Part shown: one piece after another, positions 51,301 to 63,466 of the stretch | Layout: each line of letters starts with the position of its first letter | Numbering within the stretch: the stretch's first letter is position 1 | From: Chrysomallon squamiferum | Lineage: Eukaryota; Mollusca; Gastropoda; Neomphalida; Peltospiridae | Assembly (NCBI GenBank): GCA_012295275.1 | Contig: CM022673.1 | Location: 15,971,310 to 16,035,309 of the forward strand | DNA length: 64,000 nt | Reading direction: 5' to 3' | Notes under the pieces: model-generated | What the model was told of the DNA's origin: nothing | Databases searched by the model: none | What the model saw: the letters and a program-made list of their open reading frames with translations, nothing else | Position numbers and translations under genes: made by a program

Positions 51301-52526
51301 ATTCAATGAACAACTGTAACTGTGAAGTGATATGTGAATATTAAAATATATTACACAAATATAAAATCAATGTCTCAAAAGGTCATTTAGAAATGTATTC
51401 ATCGAATAATATATACACAAGTCTGTGATATCTGTTTTCTTTCAGCTGTTTTTGTTTTGGAGAGGTGGTTTTAGGGGATTTTTGGCAGGTATTTTTTTAT
51501 TATTATTGATGACTTTTTAAAAATTTTTTTATTGGTATACGTTTTGTTACAATTTATATTTGGGTTTTGACTGTATTCTGCAAAAGCTATATTGCTGTCT
51601 TTTTGAAGATTTAAAATCCAAAATAAGTTGTTTATGTACATGTATGTGTTTATTAGACATTTTATATCAATTAACATGTAATTCCTATTTTATCCAGTGA
51701 CAAAACTGAATCTCTCTTTTAGTCAATCACTTGTTTTCCCTTTACTTTTGCATTTCCTAATAAATTTTAATTTCAGACACAAACAGATATCAATATAAAG
51801 TTTATTCTTCGATAAAATTTATCTACAACAAGCTGACCATTAAAACAAGTTTTTGTTCCAACCATATTTTTGTATGATATAATCCAACTTTAAATGTATA
51901 CACTGCTGCTTCTTAACTACTTGGAAAAAAAAAAAAAAAAAAAAAATCCAACAATTTATAATAATATTTAATCAATTAATGTTTAATATCAAGCAATGAA
52001 TAACAGTTAGCAACGTGTAATTTTTTATTAAATGTATTATTATATACTGTGTGCTAAAAGTTATAGTGAAAAAGGAACAGTGAACAGCAATAAAGCCCAG
52101 GAGAAATTTAGGATCAAGACATTACAATACCGTAAAATAATCACCATAACAATATTCCAATTTTTTTCAGAGTTTCTGATAAAAACCTAAGCTTCTCCAT
52201 CAAAACAGTGCTGACATAATTAAATTAAGAAATAGAGATTCTCTAACATTACCTATTTATATTATTTACAGCAAAATATACACCCACCTTTGTAAAGCAA
52301 AGTGCTAAGTGGCGTACAATATTAGTTATCCTCTTTTGAAGTAATACATGAATCGTTAGCTAATTTGGTAACATATCAGTGATCATTACTTTTCGAAAAA
52401 TGTTCCAAGTTGGACGCTAGTCTAGTCACTATGGAATACTTACCACGAGTATTCCACCGGTTTTTCATCCTCCACTTCGCGTAGTGGCTGTCTACTACTG
52501 AAAAATCTTGAAAATAAACAACCCAT
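42341..52526 (-). CDS. RP2: RP2, ARL3 GTPase-activating protein (XRP2), nine exons, one-base frame break in exon 8
   Basis: Membrane-anchored ciliary trafficking factor; as the GAP for ARL3 it promotes recycling of lipidated cargo. Exons: 52444-52526, 47479-47596, 46588-46679, 46053-46225, 45265-45368, 44177-44305, 43520-43600, 43043-43141, 42341-42516. The start MGCLFSRFF has Gly2 and Cys3 for myristoylation and palmitoylation. The beta-helix C-CAP/TBCC domain (about residues 28-200) includes [33 protein letters not shown] and [19 protein letters not shown]. Arg117 (human Arg118 arginine finger), Gln114/115 and Glu137 (human Glu138) are present. The C-terminal NDK-like domain has [11 protein letters not shown] and [12 protein letters not shown] and ends NFAEMQMGM. 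The exon sum is 1055 nt; one extra base gives 351 aa (human 350). See the frameshift entry. Confidence 0.95.
42600..42900. repeat. Duplicated intronic block in RP2 intron 8
   Basis: AGGTTTGTACT.TGTTTTCAGCAG occurs twice (about 42650 and 42738) and TTTTTTATATGTCA.AATAAT also twice (about 42713 and 42875), with CTTAAATCTTAAA.TTTTTT between. It is a diverged duplication of about 110-160 bp. Confidence 0.65.
43043..43141 (-). other. RP2: RP2 exon 8 with a one-nucleotide deletion
   Basis: The exon enters in phase 0 as [12 protein letters not shown], matching the family's LVQTKEVS. After Ser272 the conserved continuation ([20 protein letters not shown]) is found only in the next frame; the change lies at about 43106-43107, in a TTTC/ATG context. 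The exon is 99 nt; 100 would satisfy the phase-1 start of exon 9. As written, translation continues in the wrong frame and meets TGA at the third codon of exon 9, losing the last 60 or so residues. Confidence 0.9.
44395..45075. repeat. 29-bp minisatellite, about 20 copies, RP2 intron 5
   Basis: Regular units of about 29 bp with core AGCCTCATTTTAATATATCA, alternating with a variant AGCTTCATTTTAATACATCA and ATGAACT/AGAATT spacers. Copies are most alike at 44600-44830 and shorten or drift toward both ends. It lies between exons 5 and 6. Spacing is regular but the 'spacers' are not unique, so it is not a CRISPR array. Confidence 0.93.
48654..48726 (-). other. Possible alternative 5' exon in RP2 intron 1
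   Basis: An ATG at 48724-48726 opens a 24-codon frame (begins [20 protein letters not shown]) that runs exactly to a strong donor AACAAG/GTAGGC. It ends in phase 1, whereas RP2 exon 2 needs phase 2, so it could not supply an in-frame start. At most it is a non-coding or minor first exon, or chance. Confidence 0.2.
50650..51200. repeat. 39-bp minisatellite, about 12 copies
   Basis: Units contain TTGGGTGTCAAATAATATAT then TTTGTTATATTTATAG. Because 39 is a multiple of three, the minus strand is open for 97 codons with a 13-residue periodic peptide ([13 protein letters not shown]). This is almost certainly repeat periodicity rather than a gene, as it sits inside RP2 intron 1. Confidence 0.92.
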
Positions 52527-53407
52527 GTCTTGCAAAATACATTAGGAAGAAAAGAACTGCTACAGTAATTAGTTATTTGAAAAATCAAGCATGTTGGTGC
52601 TAGTTTCTAATGTCAAAACATGTAAGCACGCAGCCTTTTACAGCTTCGCATTGAATAATAATCTTTATTTGATTGGATAAAAAAGAGCACAGAGGTTATT
52701 CGTTTGGCATACTGTAGTAAGATGGAATTTCAGATGATATCGGCCTGAATACATTTTTATTCTCTGATAACGAGAAAATTAAATAGAATTATCTTTATTT
52801 TATTCATTTATTTATTTATTTTATTTCAGCGCTTCCTTTTTTTATGATTTCAGACCACTAGCATTATTTTCCTGTACAAAAAAAAAAAAAAAAAAAAATG
52901 TATTTGACATACTAATTTTATTTCTTAAAAGTAGTCAAAGTCACAAAAGACTGAATTTTCTAAAACCCAACTAAACAAATAAAGATGCAAGGGGAACAAC
53001 TCCAATTTGGGTAAAATATATATTTTTTCAATGTAAGATGAATAAGAACTAAATTAATATAATAATTTATTTAATTAACAATAGAAAAGTTATTAAAAAA
53101 AGAACTGAACATATTCAGTTTATATTATAGGACGTTGCCAACTAAAACATTTATAAACTTTAGTTTCAAAATCGTCTTTTAAGCAAAATCTGAATGTTCA
53201 GTATTCACGTAAATAATTTAAATTTATATAGATAGATAGACGTATAGATAGATATACATAAATAGATAGATAGATAGGCAGGTAGAGAGACATATAGAGA
53301 ACTTAACAGGTGAGTTTAATATTAAATAACTGAATTCAGTATTTTTAAAGATTTAAATATTTAAACATTGCACGATACATCATTGATATTTCATGTGTGC
53401 GTGTTTG

Positions 53408-53478
<71 letters not shown>

Positions 53479-53565
53479 ATATATATATATATATATATTG
53501 CAGAATTCATACTGTAAAAAAAATAAAATAAATAAAAAAAGATCCGGAAGAAATAAATATATGTA
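52527..53565. other. RP2 upstream region
   Basis: Presumed RP2 promoter and 5' UTR on the minus strand. It is AT-rich, with TTTA and poly-A runs (52880-52898) and GATA-type repeats (53228-53275). No clear core promoter element was identified. Ends in a compound TATG/TG/TA microsatellite (53405-53500). Confidence 0.4.
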
Positions 53566-53990
53566 TAGTGGTACCTTGACTTACGAGTTTACGTAACCTA
53601 GCTCGTAACTCAATTTGCTCGTATATCAAATCAATTTTCCCAAATGAAATTAATTGAAATACTATTAATCCGTTCCAGCCCCCCCCAAAAAAAAACACCC
53701 CTGTTTTTTGTATCGTGTTTCTAAATAATAAAACTGTATGTATAAATGACAAATATTGTATAAAAAACCAAAATAAAAGAGAAAGTAAAGAAATAAATTG
53801 GTTTTGTAAAGTGTACAGGGTTAGGGTTTCTCCATCTATTCATGGACAGAGATCCGCAGCTTTCCACAGGGATTCAATTAGCGGCGGCACATCTGAAGCT
53901 CGCTCCTAACTCGGATTTTGGCTCGCAGCTCAAAGCAAAAATCGCCCGGTAGACTGCTCGTAACTCGTAACTCCTGCGTCTTACTAGTTT
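53566..53990. mobile_element. MITE-like non-autonomous DNA transposon, probably truncated on the right
   Basis: Starts TA then GTGGTACCTTGACTTACGAG and carries repeated CTCGTAACTC / GCTCGTATATC words, an AATCCGTTCCAGCC block, and near the far end GCTCGCAGCTCAAAGC, AATCGCCCGGTAGACTGC and TCGTAACTCGTAACTCCTGC. The markedly higher GC and this word set match a dispersed short element I recall from many animal genomes. A TA-flanked end suggests Tc1/mariner-type insertion, but the expected inverted copy of GGTACC at the right end is missing, so the class is tentative. Confidence 0.55.
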
Positions 53991-54412
53991 GCTTTACGTG
54001 ATTACCTCTCCGTGAAAATAAAATATTATAATCTAAAATTAAATAATATAACAGAATTTAATGTTTTAGAATTTATTTCAATTTTGATCTGATCTTTTAT
54101 CATCTAATCTAATATCATCTGATGCGATATAATGGCTGTGATGTAGTGTTATTATAGTGAAAAAAAAAAAAAAAATTAAGTTTTATTTTTGTGATTGTTG
54201 TTGTTAACGTCTCTGCCTTACGTACATGACTAATTATAAATTAATATTAATATGAAGAGATAAATACTTATTTGATGGTTTCATTCATTTTGTATTTAAA
54301 TTTTTTCAGAATTATGGAAAGAAATAAGAAAGATGTTTCAGAAACTTTGTAGTTACTTGTGGATTTGTGTCTTCTATGCGCATGTGTGCTTGTGTTTCTG
54401 TACCTGCGCATC

Positions 54413-55718
<1,306 letters not shown>

Positions 55719-55959
55719 TTAAACCGATGTCGGTGATCCTTTACAGAGTAATCCAGTTTCCTTTCCAATGATGTCCGACGTCTGCTCTCGCTTCGTCTTC
55801 GACAGGAAGTAGAGTTTCTTTGACAGGAAAAAACTGACAGAAAAGAAAAAACCAAACAAACCCACGATGAAGACACCGGCCATGTGAAACAAACTGAATT
55901 CGACCTTGACCGCCTTTTTGCTTCCAAGTACGTCACACTGTCGCTTGTCATCCCACCAC
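55719..55959 (-). other. Glutamate receptor M4 and C-terminal exon
   Basis: Begins KRWWDDKRQCD, the conserved end of S2, then EFSLFHMAGVFIVGLFGFFF as M4. The cytoplasmic tail is only about 35 residues (KKLYFLSKTKREQTSDIIGK...) and ends PTSV, which fits a class I PDZ ligand (Thr at -2, Val at 0). TAA at 55719-55721. Confidence 0.9.
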
Positions 55960-57372
55960 CTAAAGTGAACAAAGATTTAAAAAAAAAAAAAAAAAAAAAA
56001 AAATTAAACATTAAAAATGTCATCATGGCTATCGTCATTATAAATACAAATCGTGAAACGATTCTGATATTTTAGAAATATATTTAATAGCTGGTCATGT
56101 TGAAAATTACGAATCTCAATAATAAATACATTTAAAAATCCCAAAATTATTTTCTTTTATCCTTTTTTCAATTCTGTCGTGTGTAGATGAAATTTCATCA
56201 AATAAATAATTATCTGTGTGTTTAAACCAATGGATTTTGTCATTTAACAGTTGAAAGTTTTGGTCCGAGGTGCAAAACAAACTATGATTTAAAGACGTTT
56301 AAAATATTAATAATTTGCAAATATTTGAAACAATTCAGTCGCTTACATTCACTACATAATTTATCTTATTATCATATCCCTAGTAATTATTTATATTAGA
56401 CGCTTTGAAAAGCTATCAAAACCGGTATGAACCTTTTCTTTAGACCCTGAATGAATCCGCTCTCTTTCAGCCTTAGCAAAGCGATGTTGATGTTGGTTTT
56501 GAATGGAGCTCCAGCCCTCATACCAATTCCGTGCTCCTGGATAAGGATTGGAGAGGCAACTGCCTTCGTACTGCAGTATTTAATCTCGGAATAAGAGTTT
56601 ATCAAATAATCAAAAATGAAAGCATAATTTTCACTGACGACCCGCTTCCTACCAGTAGACGAATTTTGCACCAATCCGTTAGATGCTTCTATTTTGTACC
56701 AGAGTCGTTGAAAAACTGGCTTGGTTCCTAGTCGCAGGAAATTCATGGTTGCGGAATTCCGAACTGTTCCGACATTCATGTCAGTGTCCTGGGCCAACGA
56801 ATCGAACGAATCGATGGTTTTCGACAGGCTTTTCGTCGTTAAGAAAGCCGCCATATTGGCCGTATACGTAGACACCGTAATGAGTACAAAGAATGCAAAA
56901 CCAGCCGATAAAATTCTCTGCGAGATTGGCTTAGGCGAGAAGTCTGTACCTCGTTTGAGGAGAGTTCCAATAGAGTACCACGCCGTCTCCTTCACGGTGA
57001 ATTTCCTGTCTGAACTGTTATAGTCAAGGACGAAGAACATGAGAGAAACGAAAAAGGAGGCGCCGACGATGGCAAACCAGAGGAAGAGAGAGAAAGGTTT
57101 CATGAACTGGAAGATTGAAAATGCCTCTTCTGGTTTCTGAATTAAAATGTTAACGCCCGTACTGATGATTCCCAGGCTGAAGTCAATGACCGTTTCACGT
57201 TTTGACGTTATCGAGATAGCGCCCATTGCCAAAGTGGCGTTCTAAAATAATAGAATCATTCTCAAAAGAATAATGAAATAAAATATTGCGAGATAATATA
57301 AAATTATGACAATTTTATAATGCAAATCAGATCTGGATATCCGTTGAAGCTGAAGGAATTTTATTTTTAAAA

Positions 57373-57440
<68 letters not shown>

Positions 57441-58672
57441 TACATTCAGAAAAAGAAAAGAGAGAGAGAGAAAAAAAAACTCTAGATCTATATGAGTCTG
57501 ATATAAATCAGAAAACAGTAAACTTCGAGATGGATTTATCTTTCTAAAATACTCCTCTTTTCTGATACATTGCTGCTTACCCCTGTCATAACCTCTTGCA
57601 CCATGCCGTCCCACAAACCATTGCCCACCTCCACGCCGTACCCGTTCAGTGGGCTTTCGTAAATCTCGTACTCAAAGTTCAGTTCATTAGCTAGCTTCCT
57701 TAGCAGATCTATAGTGAAGCCCTCGTAACGGTCGTTTCCTTCGTAGAACAGACTATCCTCAGACTTACGCATGACAAACGGTTCCTCCTTAAAATGTAGA
57801 AATGGACAGATTAAACAGATACACAGGCAACAATCGTACACTAACGCATATCTTTGTGACTTTGTTTGTGTGTATGTGTATTTGTACATTTGTGTATTTG
57901 TATTCATTCTCTGTTTGTCAATCTCATTTCATATTAATCTATTAATTTTGTGTATGATTTTAATTTAATATGTGTGTTTATTTGTGAAACAATATTTTAG
58001 CTTCACTCATGCAATGGATAAAATGTAATATATATGTTGATGTTGAATAAGACATTTATTTCATTTTCTTTATTTAGTTAGGCGGTTAGAAATTTAAAAA
58101 AAGAAAGAAGTTTCTAACGAAAAAAATGGTTTTATATTAACAATCGTTCAGTCACATTAATAAAATAATTCACGCTAGCCTACGTGAACAAACTAGCCGA
58201 CTGTGCGTGAAACACGAAACAAACTGACAGTAAAACTTACCACAACAACAACAACCTTCACGACACCAGGGAATATCCCATACTGCATTGCGATGGCGGA
58301 CGTCTCGCCAAATCCCGTAACGTTCAGTCTCGTGCGAAACGAATCGCCCTCTGGAATCCATTCTGCTTCCTGTCATAACATGTAACTGTTGAATTAAAAC
58401 TGATATCTCTGTCTGTCTCTGTCACTAGTTCTATCCACCCATCTCGCTTTCTATCTGTTTGTCTGTATCTGTTTACATGTTTATCGATCTATATCAGTCT
58501 ATCTGTATGTGTGAATGTTTATCTATATATCTATCTATGTATCTATCCTTCTATCTGTCTGTATATTTTCTATCTTGTAAGCTGCTATCTGTAAGTCTGC
58601 CTGGCTATCTAACTATCTATCTATGTAACTATCTATAAACATACACACATATGCATGTGTGTGTATGTATAT

Positions 58673-58719
<47 letters not shown>

Positions 58720-60695
58720 AGAGTATGTTTCAGTTTTTCTCTAACTGTTTCAGTATGTTTTTCTGCTGTTTACCTTTCTGTACATATCCTCACCGCCGTG
58801 GTTGTACAGATGCAATGTGTAGTTAGTTCGTTTTCCGTGTTTGTCAAAACGAATAACACCTGTCCGCGCGTAAGGTAGATATACCTGTATAAAATACAAA
58901 ATAGATATACCTGAATGACATACAAAATAGATATACCTGAATGAAATACAAAATAGATATACCAGGATAAATTACAAAATAGATATCTGTATCGATATAC
59001 ATATTTAAAATGCAAAACAGATAAACCTTTATAAATTTTTTTATTTATTTATAAAAATAAAAAAACGGTTTAAGAAACGTGTGTAAATTACAAGAAACTT
59101 TAATTAAAACATAAAACGTTAAAATATATTTGTATAAATAAAACGGCTAAATTCATCAGGTATATATGAATATTTAAAATAATTACAATTCATCCATAAA
59201 CAAACAAGAAAAGCAGTTTCTCTGCGAAAAAAATGAGAAAGGAAGAAAACAAAATTGACAGTTTAGGGTATGTGTATGGCAGATTAACAGTTGCATAAAA
59301 AAATACAAAGATAGCAACACATATGCACACAGTAACAAAGATGCACATTCGTTCACATTAATAACGGAATTTACACAAAACGTTTGACCTATACAGTGCT
59401 CCGTACATACATACATACATACCTCACGTAAAGCTTTGAGAAATCTTTTGAAACTGAAGCCATTGGTTCTGGCCATCTGGCGATCGATGTAGGTATGGAG
59501 AGCCATTGTTGTCACCGTTGCCGCGTCCATCGCGATGGCTTCGTTGGCGTTTTCTTGGGTGCCGTCGTGACGGGGTTCTACGTACCGAAACGCCAGAAGC
59601 TTACATCGCGCAGAAAACAGACCGAGTCTGTACATGTGTCCTGCTCCAGCGAAAGGTTGTAGATACGAGCTCTAATAATAACAATGATGACGACGATGAT
59701 GATGATGACAACGACAACTTCATTATCAACAGTGATGAATAATAATAATAATAATAATTGTGAGAAAAAAAAGAAAAGAAAAGAAGTGTACAATAACGAT
59801 GACGATGATAACGTCATTAACGACATATTAAACAGTATACGAATTAAAGGTAAGCATTCACTGAAATTGTAGCGCTAAGCAGGAAGATGGCAGATTCAGG
59901 AACAATGGCAACACTGGAAACAAGTTTCAGCGAATATCAGAAAAGAATAAAGATTAAAATTGAACTGAAATGTTGAGACGTCTATATTCAGACTATGATA
60001 TCTTCAGTTGTTGTCCTTTTACTTTGAGTTTAAGACTGGTCCTGTTCATTACGAGGACCTAATTTAGTAAAATCAATAAATAAAAGCTCACCGGATCGAC
60101 GATGAAGAATATCTGGTCTTCTTTCAGTAACAGATCAAATGGTTTTGCCTGAACAGAAGCAAGAACAAAATTATTCAAATACCAGTGTTTAATACTTATA
60201 AAGTCCTAAAGCTTTTACACCAAGCTTACTAAAACAGAAACCTAGTTAACTGTTGATATAACCTACCGTATAATATGGTATGGCATAGGATCATATGGTA
60301 TAGTATAGTATGGTAGGATATGGTATAGTATAGTATGGTAGGATATGGTATAGTGTGGTACGGTATTTTGGTATGGTAAGGTACGAAACTGTGTATGGCG
60401 TTTTTAAGAAATTATTCTCATCAGTACCTGAATTAAAACTATTTCAATCAAATGGTCCCTGACGTCACGCGGACTGCAGACGATAACTCGCTTTTGGCGG
60501 GAAAGCTGAACATTCCTGAGTACTTCTTTTGTCATCTTCTCGACATTTTCAGATAGAGGGTTCACAGTGTAAGGAATTAAGGAGATACCGCTGTTAATCA
60601 TTTGATGTGCTAAATTCTGACATTCTGAACAACAATAATAATATAAAAATTAATAACAAGAACAATGATAATAATAATTAACAACAACAACGGTA

Positions 60696-60743
<48 letters not shown>

Positions 60744-60951
60744 GATTAAAAGATAGCTAGATAAACAGATATTTAATAATATTAACAAAAAGGAAAACCA
60801 AATTATTTTTGGTATCTAATTTAAGGGAACACATTGATCATGAATTATTAATTATATTGTTTATTATCTCATTAATTATATTTTATATTTTTTAAATAAT
60901 AGCTTTGTATAAAAGAAAGACTCAAGGAGAGGAAGAAGAAACAGAGAGAGA

Positions 60952-60984
<33 letters not shown>

Positions 60985-61433
60985 GGGGGGCAGAGAGACA
61001 TGGGGTGTAAAAGAGAGCAACAGAGAGTTATCTAACCTTGATTATCGGCAGAGCTCTGCGGCATCACCATAACGGCATTCATCCAATCATTGAGCTTGAA
61101 ATAGTCGATGACGGCCAAGTTTTGTTCCTGTGCCGGGGGTCTGATTTCTACCATCGTGCCCCAGTCAGTGGTGTCCTGCACTCGACTCATATCTATCCAC
61201 TCGTAACCTTTGTAGTCTGTCACCAAGTACGGGATATTCATGCGCTCCAGAACCATGGCCAAGTTGGTGTAGAAAGGTCCAATAATGATGTTTAGTTTGT
61301 CGGCGCCATTGCTGTGAAGAGCTGTAAAATATACGAATTTAAAATTAATTGTTGTTTTTTTTTTTAATTATTTTTCTTTTTTCTCTCTCTTATTCTTATT
61401 GTTCTTCATTTCTCCTTTTTATTTATTTATGTT

Positions 61434-61470
<37 letters not shown>

Positions 61471-62604
61471 TCTTACTTATTATTTATTCTTTTTGTTATT
61501 CCTTCTTTATTTATTTATTTATTTAATTGGCGCTGTTGTTGCGATGAGCTGAACAATAACGAATTTAGTGTTTTTATCTCTTTTTTATTGTTCTTTCCTT
61601 ATTTCATCTTATTTTTTTTTTTTTTTTTTTTTTTTTTTTATCATTCCTTCTTTATCGAATGTTTTCATTCATTCATCCATAGAATCTCTATTTCAAAAAC
61701 GATTTCCAAATATTCGTGGACAAAAAACAAAAAACACACACACACTAAAAAAAAAAAAAAAAAATTGAAAAAAACCAGCATTTTACTATATTTAAAATAT
61801 ATTTGAAATAATGCTAAGAAATGTGATGTGCAACCGCATATACAAACATAAATTAACATATTTTTTTATTTATTCAATGAACATTAAACTTTTCTGGTAA
61901 TAAATTACGACAATACTGTAGCCTGTTTGAATGAATGATTGTTTTCTTTCTTCAGTGCTCGTGACGTCATGATTTGCATAATAAGTATTACTAAGTTCTT
62001 TCTTACATTTTGTGGTTTTCACAAACATAAATACCCTTTATTACTCTTTTATTTATTCATTCTATTCGCTCGTATATATTTTACTTACTTACCTACTACT
62101 TACTGTTTTTAGTAACATGGATTTAATACTTTTTATAAATATTCGTCCAAAAGCTATATAATGGTCTCAACATTAGTATACTATTTACAAAATTCTATCG
62201 CCCACTCTAATAACGATATTGTTCTCTATGTCAGCTAGCATTATTTTTTTTCCCCTCAGTTCCATCAACAAAATTACTATATCGTATTTCCACTTTTTCT
62301 GAGCAAATATTAGCAAAATGTCATGATAATAGTGATCAAACCAGTTTTGCATACTTGACGTCAGTATGCATGTTTATAAAGATTAGAACACCGTTAAACG
62401 TGAAACAAGTCGGAGAGATGATAGTGATTCGAAAAACGTGTTTTGTTTTCTATTTGTTATTTCTAATGATATTGATGTTGTTATTGTTATTGTTAATATT
62501 TCTAATGATATTGATGTTGTTATTGTTATTATTATATATTTTGTTTTTGTTATTATTGTTACTGATATTGTTATTGTTATTATTATTACATTCTCATCAA
62601 CATC

Positions 62605-62639
<35 letters not shown>

Positions 62640-63466
62640 GTTGTTGTTGTTATCGTCTATCTACCTCCCTTCTATCTATTCATCTTCCGTCTTTCTGTTT
62701 ATTTTATTTCATCTGTTTTATCTGTTTATTATTTATCAAATATTTGATGATATTGTTTTTTTATTTATTAATGGGTTGTTGTTTTTTTAGTATTCATTCA
62801 TTCATTCATGCGTTCATGAAACAATTCATTCTCTTCCATTATACAGTACTGTATAAATTACAAAGTTAATCTTTGATAATTAAGTTATTTGTCTTTTAGC
62901 AATCTCATTATTAGTGATATAATCTGGACCAAACATGTACAACACTGTCTGAGTTGGCATCGCATCATTTATTTAATAACGCTGGGGACTTTTTCTGATT
63001 AGTCATCCTAAACGATTGAAAGTTATATTTTAATGATATGATTAAATTCGAACACACACACACACACACAGAGACACACACACACACATATGCACACATA
63101 CACATACAAAGATATGCATATATATTTACATACATGCATGCATACATACATACATACATATACAGACAAAAACATACACACATACATACATACATATACA
63201 TACATACATAAATACATACATACATACATACTTCTTGTACAAACTTGTGTTTGTTGTTAACATTCGAATGAACCAAATAAATAGCATACCAGATCTGATG
63301 CCTCCCTGTATCGCTGTCCATCCGTCTGTTTTTAACTTGAGGGTGTTGAGAATGTGCAGTGGGATATGCTGAGGTTCTTGAAAACATCTTTTCACGTCTC
63401 CGCTACGCTTAATATGTTCTTGAATGACCCGCTGCATCGTGAAATTAGAATCCTTTGCAAGGTAGC
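55719..63466 (-). CDS. Ionotropic glutamate receptor, AMPA/kainate/delta-type, 3' ten exons (5' end outside window)
   Basis: Ligand-gated cation-channel subunit of the postsynaptic or sensory membrane. Exons: 63290-63466, 61037-61321, 60428-60624, 60092-60148, 59423-59671, 58774-58884, 58241-58369, 57581-57787, 56433-57241, 55719-55959; all phases agree, 819 aa to the stop. Order: part of the amino-terminal domain, S1 (EEPFVMRKSEDS, EGNDRYEGFTIDLL), pre-M1/M1 (FMKPFSLFLWFAIVGASFF), pore helix, M3 with STYTANMAAFLTT (canonical SYTANLAAF), S2 (VGTVRNSATMNF, ENYAFIFD), M4 (FHMAGVFIVGLFGFFFSV) and a short tail ending SPTSV. The 809-nt exon holds S1 end to S2 and keeps the core intronless. The Q/R position is Lys and the next is Arg. 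Pocket residues Ala-Ile-Ser-Ile-Thr and Asp instead of Glu resemble delta receptors. It is not an NMDA type. The signal peptide lies upstream, beyond 64000. Confidence 0.93.
56433..57787 (-). other. Glutamate receptor ligand-binding and pore exons
   Basis: Exon 57581-57787 ends GNGLWDGMVQEVMTG. Exon 56433-57241 continues NATLAMGAISITSKRETVID. The glutamate alpha-carboxylate Arg (SKRE) and the S1 Tyr (RYEG) are kept. The AMPA Pro-Leu-Thr is replaced by Ala-Ile-Ser; in S2 the Gly-Ser-Thr triad is Ser-Ala-Thr, and the acidic partner is Asp (codon 56609-56611). The pore loop reads YSIGTLLKRGTDFSPKPISQ; the Lys codon is AAA at 56954-56956 and Arg CGA at 56951-56953. Confidence 0.9.
57374..57438. 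repeat. (ATT)n microsatellite
   Basis: About 21 pure ATT triplets in the receptor intron between the S1 and pore exons. Confidence 0.95.
58876..58985 (-). repeat. 26-bp tandem repeat carrying copies of a 3' splice site
   Basis: Four units of exactly 26 bp plus decayed ones. On the gene strand each unit runs TTTGTATTTCATTCAG then GTATATCTA. The first unit is the true acceptor (TATACAG/GTATATCTACC, exon start 58884). Units two and three keep a full CAG/GTATATCT; unit four reads CTGG and has lost the AG. Confidence 0.9.
60260..60380. repeat. TATGG/TATAG pentanucleotide repeat
   Basis: Degenerate GGTATAGTATAGTATGGTAG units over about 120 bp in a receptor intron, close to the donor side of exon 60428-60624. 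Confidence 0.85.
60690..60741. repeat. (AAT)n microsatellite
   Basis: Run of AAT triplets in the intron upstream of exon 60428-60624; a (GA)n tract follows at about 60944-60983. Confidence 0.9.
61322..63289 (-). other. Glutamate receptor intron with poly-T and ATT/CATA repeats
   Basis: Two-kilobase intron. Poly-T runs at about 61437-61469 and 61612-61639, TTG/TTA triplets at 62470-62650, and CA plus CATA repeats at 63050-63230. Poly-Phe, poly-Leu and Met-Tyr-Val-Cys open frames here are artefacts. No exon was recognised. Confidence 0.85.

Larger units (their letters stand above)
47597..52443 (-). other. RP2 intron 1 (4.85 kb)
   Basis: Largest RP2 intron. It contains a 39-bp minisatellite (50650-51200), a poly-T/poly-A run near 50490, a poly-A run at about 51925-51946, and a moderately complex segment at 48640-49700 that includes one exon-like donor. 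No other gene was recognised. Confidence 0.8.
58241..63466 (-). other. Glutamate receptor amino-terminal domain exons (seven)
   Basis: Periplasmic-binding-protein-like clamshell involved in assembly. Visible landmarks: FTMQRVIQEHIKRSGDVKRC, LKTDGWTAIQGGIRSALHSN, KLNIIIGPFYTNLAMVLERM (the IGP motif), NIPYLVTDYKGYEW, RQKRVIVCSPRDVRDHLIEI, DQIFFIVDP, AMDAATVTTMALHTYID, FLKALREVYLPYARTGVIRF, DKHGKRTNYTLHLYNHGGED. The last two segments match the G.I.FD..G.R.NYTL pattern of kainate/AMPA receptors. NYT is a likely N-glycosylation site. Confidence 0.88.

Noticed and set aside
61349-62869. Poly-Phe, poly-Leu and Tyr-rich frames
   Set aside because: Poly-T and TTG/TTA runs within a glutamate-receptor intron.
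62965-63437. Met-Tyr-Val-Cys repeat extensions of the receptor exon
   Set aside because: CATA/CA repeats beyond the true donor at 63289.
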